Below are positions 60,845 to 64,000 of a stretch of DNA of 64,000 nt, piece after piece. The position numbers and the translations under genes were made by a program. Source of the DNA: Heliorestis convoluta (lineage in GTDB: Bacteria; Bacillota; Desulfitobacteriia; Heliobacteriales; Heliobacteriaceae); assembly GCF_009649955.1 (NCBI RefSeq), contig NZ_CP045875.1:1903501-1967500 (forward strand), given 5' to 3'. Below the pieces are notes generated by a model that ran no database searches, was not told where the DNA came from, and was given only the letters and a program-made list of their open reading frames with translations. Position 1 is the stretch's first letter, and every line of letters begins with the position of its first letter.

Positions 60845-62761
60845 ATGGCTTTTGCCCAATTTAGTTTAGAAAATGCTTGGCTTATCCCATTATTGCCCTT
60901 CATAGCCTTTTTGTTGATTGTCTCTTTCTTCCGGAATATGGAGAAGACAGCTTCAACAACGGCTATTGTATTTAGTGCCATTTCATTTGCATTGGCCTTG
61001 GGCGTTGTAACATCGGTTTTACAAAGACCAGAGCTCATTGAAGAACCTCTTGTTTATTCTATGCGTTGGTTCTCCATGCCTGGCTTAGAGATCTCCATGG
61101 GTGTACTTATAGACAGCGTTACGGCCATGATGCTTTTTGTCGTTACGTTAGTTGCTACCATGGTTATGATCTACTCAACGGGTTATATGCAAGGCGACCC
61201 TGGTTATAGTCGCTTCTTTGCTTATCTCTGTCTGTTTGCAGCATCTATGTTAGGTCTAGTTATCTCCACCAACTTGCTGCAAATGTTTGTATTTTGGGAG
61301 CTCGTCGGTCTTTGCTCCTACTTGTTAATTGGGTTCTATTACTTTAAAGATTCGGCGAAAGAAGCAGCCAAAAAAGCCTTTATTACGACTCGTATTGGTG
61401 ACTTTGGCTTACTGATTGGTATTTTACTGATTCAGGTCAACTTCGGCACTTTGGAGTTTGTAGAACTTGCTGAAATGATGCCCGCTTTTGCGCTAGCCCA
61501 TCCCTTTTTAGTAACTTTAATGGGGATTCTAGTCTTTATCGGACCTATTGGTAAGTCTGGTCAATTCCCCTTACACGTATGGTTGCCTGATGCGATGGAA
61601 GGTCCTTCGCCTGTATCGGCTCTAATTCACGCTGCAACCATGGTTGTTGCCGGTGTTTACCTTGTTGCTAGAGCTTTTACACTCTTCCAATTCTCACCCG
61701 AAGCAATGATGGTGATAGCATATATCGGTGGTTTTACAGCTTTCTTTGCTGCTTCGATTGCTATTACACAGAGAGAGATGAAGAGAATATTAGCTTACTC
61801 AACAGTCTCTCAGCTTGGTTACATGATGCTAGCGTTAGGTGTTGGCAGCTTAAGTGCTTCCATGTTCCACCTAATGACGCACGCTTTCTTTAAAGCATTG
61901 ATGTTCTTGGCTGCAGGTTCTGCTCTTCATGCGATTCATGGACGAACCGATATCTTCCAAATGGGTGGCTTACGGAAGAAAATGCCTTGGACGGCTGCCT
62001 TTATGGTTATTGGTTTGCTGGCGATTGCAGGAATTCCGCCTTTTGCTGGTTTCTGGTCGAAAGACGAAATTGTTCTGGCTGCTCAACTAGGTGGCTATAC
62101 AGGACTCTACTATTTGGCCAAAATCACTGCTTTTATGACGGCATTTTATATGTCTCGTATGGTTTTCGTAGCTTTCTTTGGCAAAGAAAACCCCGAGAAC
62201 CATCCCCACGAATCGCCTCCAAGCATGCTCTTCCCAATGGGTGTTCTAGCTATCTTATCCATCTTTGGTGGTCTTGTAGGAGCGCCTTGGCTAGAAAAAG
62301 GCTTCTCTTATTGGATTCGCTATGGCGAATATGTGCCTCACCATGCCGATTTAATGACGATGGCAAGCTCTGTTTTAGTTGCAGCAGCTGGTATCGGATT
62401 GGCTTGGGTAATTTATGGCGCTAAATTGATCGATGCAAATAAATTGGCTGAAAAAGCATCTTTTCTACACAAACTTTCCTACAACAAGTTCTATATTGAC
62501 GAGATTTATCAATGGATGAACAAGACAATTGTCGCAACTACAAGCCGAGCGCTTTACTGGGTAGACCTTCGCGTAGTTGATGGTGCCGTTGATGGTTCAG
62601 CTAAGTTAACAGGCTGGCTTGGTGACAAATTGCGTCTTTCTCAAACGGGTCAATTACAACATTACGCCATGATATTCTTTGCTGCTGTTGTACTGCTAGT
62701 AGCGATCATGGGAATGATGGGAGCAGAAACTGCTATGGCCCTGATCGGAGGTGGAAAGTAA
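60845..62761 (+). CDS. nuoL: NADH-quinone oxidoreductase subunit L
   Basis: The 638-residue antiporter-like proton-pumping subunit has about 16 helices. It carries FVFWELVGLCSYLLIGFYYFKDSAKEAAKKAFITTRIGDFGLLIG near 140-185, with the conserved Glu and Lys, and GPSPVSALIHAATMVVAGVYLVAR near 250. The C-terminal lateral helix, a long amphipathic rod, is expected after residue 530. It follows nuoK after 48 bp. Confidence 0.97.
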   Translation: MAFAQFSLENAWLIPLLPFIAFLLIVSFFRNMEKTASTTAIVFSAISFALALGVVTSVLQRPELIEEPLVYSMRWFSMPGLEISMGVLIDSVTAMMLFVVTLVATMVMIYSTGYMQGDPGYSRFFAYLCLFAASMLGLVISTNLLQMFVFWELVGLCSYLLIGFYYFKDSAKEAAKKAFITTRIGDFGLLIGILLIQVNFGTLEFVELAEMMPAFALAHPFLVTLMGILVFIGPIGKSGQFPLHVWLPDAMEGPSPVSALIHAATMVVAGVYLVARAFTLFQFSPEAMMVIAYIGGFTAFFAASIAITQREMKRILAYSTVSQLGYMMLALGVGSLSASMFHLMTHAFFKALMFLAAGSALHAIHGRTDIFQMGGLRKKMPWTAAFMVIGLLAIAGIPPFAGFWSKDEIVLAAQLGGYTGLYYLAKITAFMTAFYMSRMVFVAFFGKENPENHPHESPPSMLFPMGVLAILSIFGGLVGAPWLEKGFSYWIRYGEYVPHHADLMTMASSVLVAAAGIGLAWVIYGAKLIDANKLAEKASFLHKLSYNKFYIDEIYQWMNKTIVATTSRALYWVDLRVVDGAVDGSAKLTGWLGDKLRLSQTGQLQHYAMIFFAAVVLLVAIMGMMGAETAMALIGGGK

Positions 62762-64000
62762 GTGGACTTTCCTTTGCTTACCATCGCGCTACTAACACCG
62801 CTCCTTGGGGCACTTGCCTTAGCTTTCGTTCCCAAAGATGAGCATAAAGTGATTAAGACTTTATCGGCTTTCTTTACAGGAATCCCCTTACTGATTACGA
62901 TCTTTGCTTACTTCACCTATGATTTTGCTCAAGGTGGTATGCAGTTTGTAGAAGAAGTGCAGTGGGTTCAAGACTTAGGTATCACTTATATTATGGCTGT
63001 TGACGGTATTTCTTTACCCATGCTACTTTTAACCAATTTAATTGGTTTTAGTGCAGTTTTTGCTTCTTGGAATATCGAAAAGCGGCCGAAAACCTTCTTT
63101 ATCCTTTTGCTTATTCTGATTGCTGGTGTTATGGGGACCTTTATTGCACAAGACCTCTTCTTCTTCTTCCTATTCTATGAAGTTGTTGTTATCCCCTTAT
63201 ATATCATGGTTATTATTTGGGGTTCCAGCAAACGAGTTACCAAAGAGTATGCGGGTATGAAGTTAACGATTTACCTACTCGTAGGTTCCGCTTTGCTGCT
63301 CGTTGGCTTGTTGGCTATGTACCTCAATGCCTATCCCGCTGGTGAGAGAACCTTCTTAATTGAAAGCTTGCAACAAGCGCAATTTAGTGATGAGTTCCAG
63401 ATATTTGCCTTCTTGCTGCTCTTAATTGGATTTGGCTCACTCTTATCTATGTTTCCCTTCCACTCTTGGTCACCCGATGGCTACGCCGGTGCTCCGACGG
63501 CAGTTTCTATGATTCACGCGGGTGTATTAAAGAAAATTGGTGGATACGGATTAATTCGTATCGGTATTCTTGCCCTTCCTGTGGGTGCAAAATTCTGGGC
63601 TCCTTTGATAGCAATTTTGGCTGTCGCGAACGTAGCTTATGCAGCCATGATTGCTCTTTCACAGAAAGACTTGAAGTATGTTGTCGGTTACTCTTCTGTT
63701 AGCCATATGGGCTTTGTCTTAATTGGACTGGCCGCTATGAATGTCATCGGTATCAACGGCGCCATTGCCTATATGTTTGCTCACGGCGTCATGTCAGCAC
63801 TCTTCTTTGCTTTGATTGGACATGTTTACGAGAAGACCCATACTCGACACATCCCTGATCTTGGCGGTCTTTCTCACCAAATGCCTCGTACGGCCGTAGG
63901 CTTTATGATCGCAGGTATGGCAGCCCTTGGGTTACCTGGTTTGATATCCTTTGTTCCAGAATTCACCATTTTCATTGGTGCTTTCAAAGAGTATCCCATC
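62762..64000 (+). CDS. nuoM: NADH-quinone oxidoreductase subunit M (partial)
   Basis: A GTG immediately after the nuoL stop opens a frame that runs through the window end, so only the first 413 codons are present. The product starts MDFPLLTIALLTPLLGALAL. Conserved membrane charges are seen in the Glu of FFFFLFYEVVVIPLY near residue 140 and the Lys pair in MIHAGVLKKIGGYGLIRI near 252. It is the second large antiporter-like proton pump of complex I; nuoN would be expected next outside the window. Confidence 0.96.
   Translation, partial: MDFPLLTIALLTPLLGALALAFVPKDEHKVIKTLSAFFTGIPLLITIFAYFTYDFAQGGMQFVEEVQWVQDLGITYIMAVDGISLPMLLLTNLIGFSAVFASWNIEKRPKTFFILLLILIAGVMGTFIAQDLFFFFLFYEVVVIPLYIMVIIWGSSKRVTKEYAGMKLTIYLLVGSALLLVGLLAMYLNAYPAGERTFLIESLQQAQFSDEFQIFAFLLLLIGFGSLLSMFPFHSWSPDGYAGAPTAVSMIHAGVLKKIGGYGLIRIGILALPVGAKFWAPLIAILAVANVAYAAMIALSQKDLKYVVGYSSVSHMGFVLIGLAAMNVIGINGAIAYMFAHGVMSALFFALIGHVYEKTHTRHIPDLGGLSHQMPRTAVGFMIAGMAALGLPGLISFVPEFTIFIGAFKEYPI

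Noticed and set aside
1-64000. tRNA, rRNA, phage genes and photosynthesis genes
   Set aside because: No cloverleaf, rRNA segment, integrase, phage structural gene or bacteriochlorophyll gene was recognised on reading either strand.

Overview
The window reads as a chromosomal segment of an anaerobic, endospore-forming Firmicute with moderately low GC. Spore genes (gpr, ylbJ, spoVS, a PdaA-like deacetylase, a YheC/D-type ATP-grasp protein), the Bacillota-type fapR-plsX-fab and ffh-rpsP-rimM-trmD-rplS orders, rubrerythrin, and a complex I cluster that passes from nuoD straight to nuoH without nuoE, nuoF or nuoG fit a member of the Heliobacteriaceae (for example a Heliorestis-like, low-GC heliobacterium). 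That assignment is inference: no photosynthesis gene, rRNA or tRNA was seen here.

Left part (1 to about 16.4 kb) is accessory. It holds an ATP-grasp spore-coat-type protein beside a perfect 25-bp hairpin, a three-gene unit (ABC-type substrate-binding protein, GNAT acetyltransferase, MFS carrier fused to two extracytoplasmic sensor-like loops), an FMN reductase, a DUF192 protein, a chemoreceptor lacking a sensor domain, a divergent ferredoxin/Crp-Fnr pair, a GMC oxidoreductase module with a gluconate-dehydrogenase-type small subunit and a novel-looking membrane protein, rubrerythrin, a 57-residue acidic protein, a CarD-family regulator, a DUF2642-like protein and rpmB. Three minus-strand transcription units here end in nearly identical copies of one terminator.

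Middle part (16.5 to 55.9 kb) is a dense, mostly plus-strand core region: DUF1858, Asp23, fakA-like DAK2 kinase and recG meeting gpr tail to tail; rsmD, coaD, an ATPase-like coiled-coil protein; ylbJ opposite ackA; then yceD-rpmF, fapR-plsX-fabH-fabK-fabD-fabG-acpP-(second fabK-like)-fabF, rnc-radical SAM, spoVS, smc-ftsY, a methylthioadenosine group (tautomerase, mtnP, mtnA, mtaD) inserted before ylxM-ffh-rpsP-khpA-rimM-trmD-RNA methyltransferase, rplS with a structured leader, lepB, rbgA, a PdaA-like deacetylase on the other strand, rnhB and the ylqG/ylqH-like pair. The last of these appears frameshifted at a run of nine A.

Right part (56 to 64 kb) is the nuoABCDHIJKLM operon, with nuoM cut by the window end. 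Absence of the NADH-oxidising module from the cluster suggests an 11-subunit type complex fed by ferredoxin or another low-potential donor.

Likely sigma-A promoters, intrinsic terminators and several inverted repeats are listed separately. The points most worth checking are the sensor-MFS operon, the triplicated terminator, the 114-nt hairpin after acpP, the A9 frameshift in the ylqH-like gene and the three-gene GMC module.
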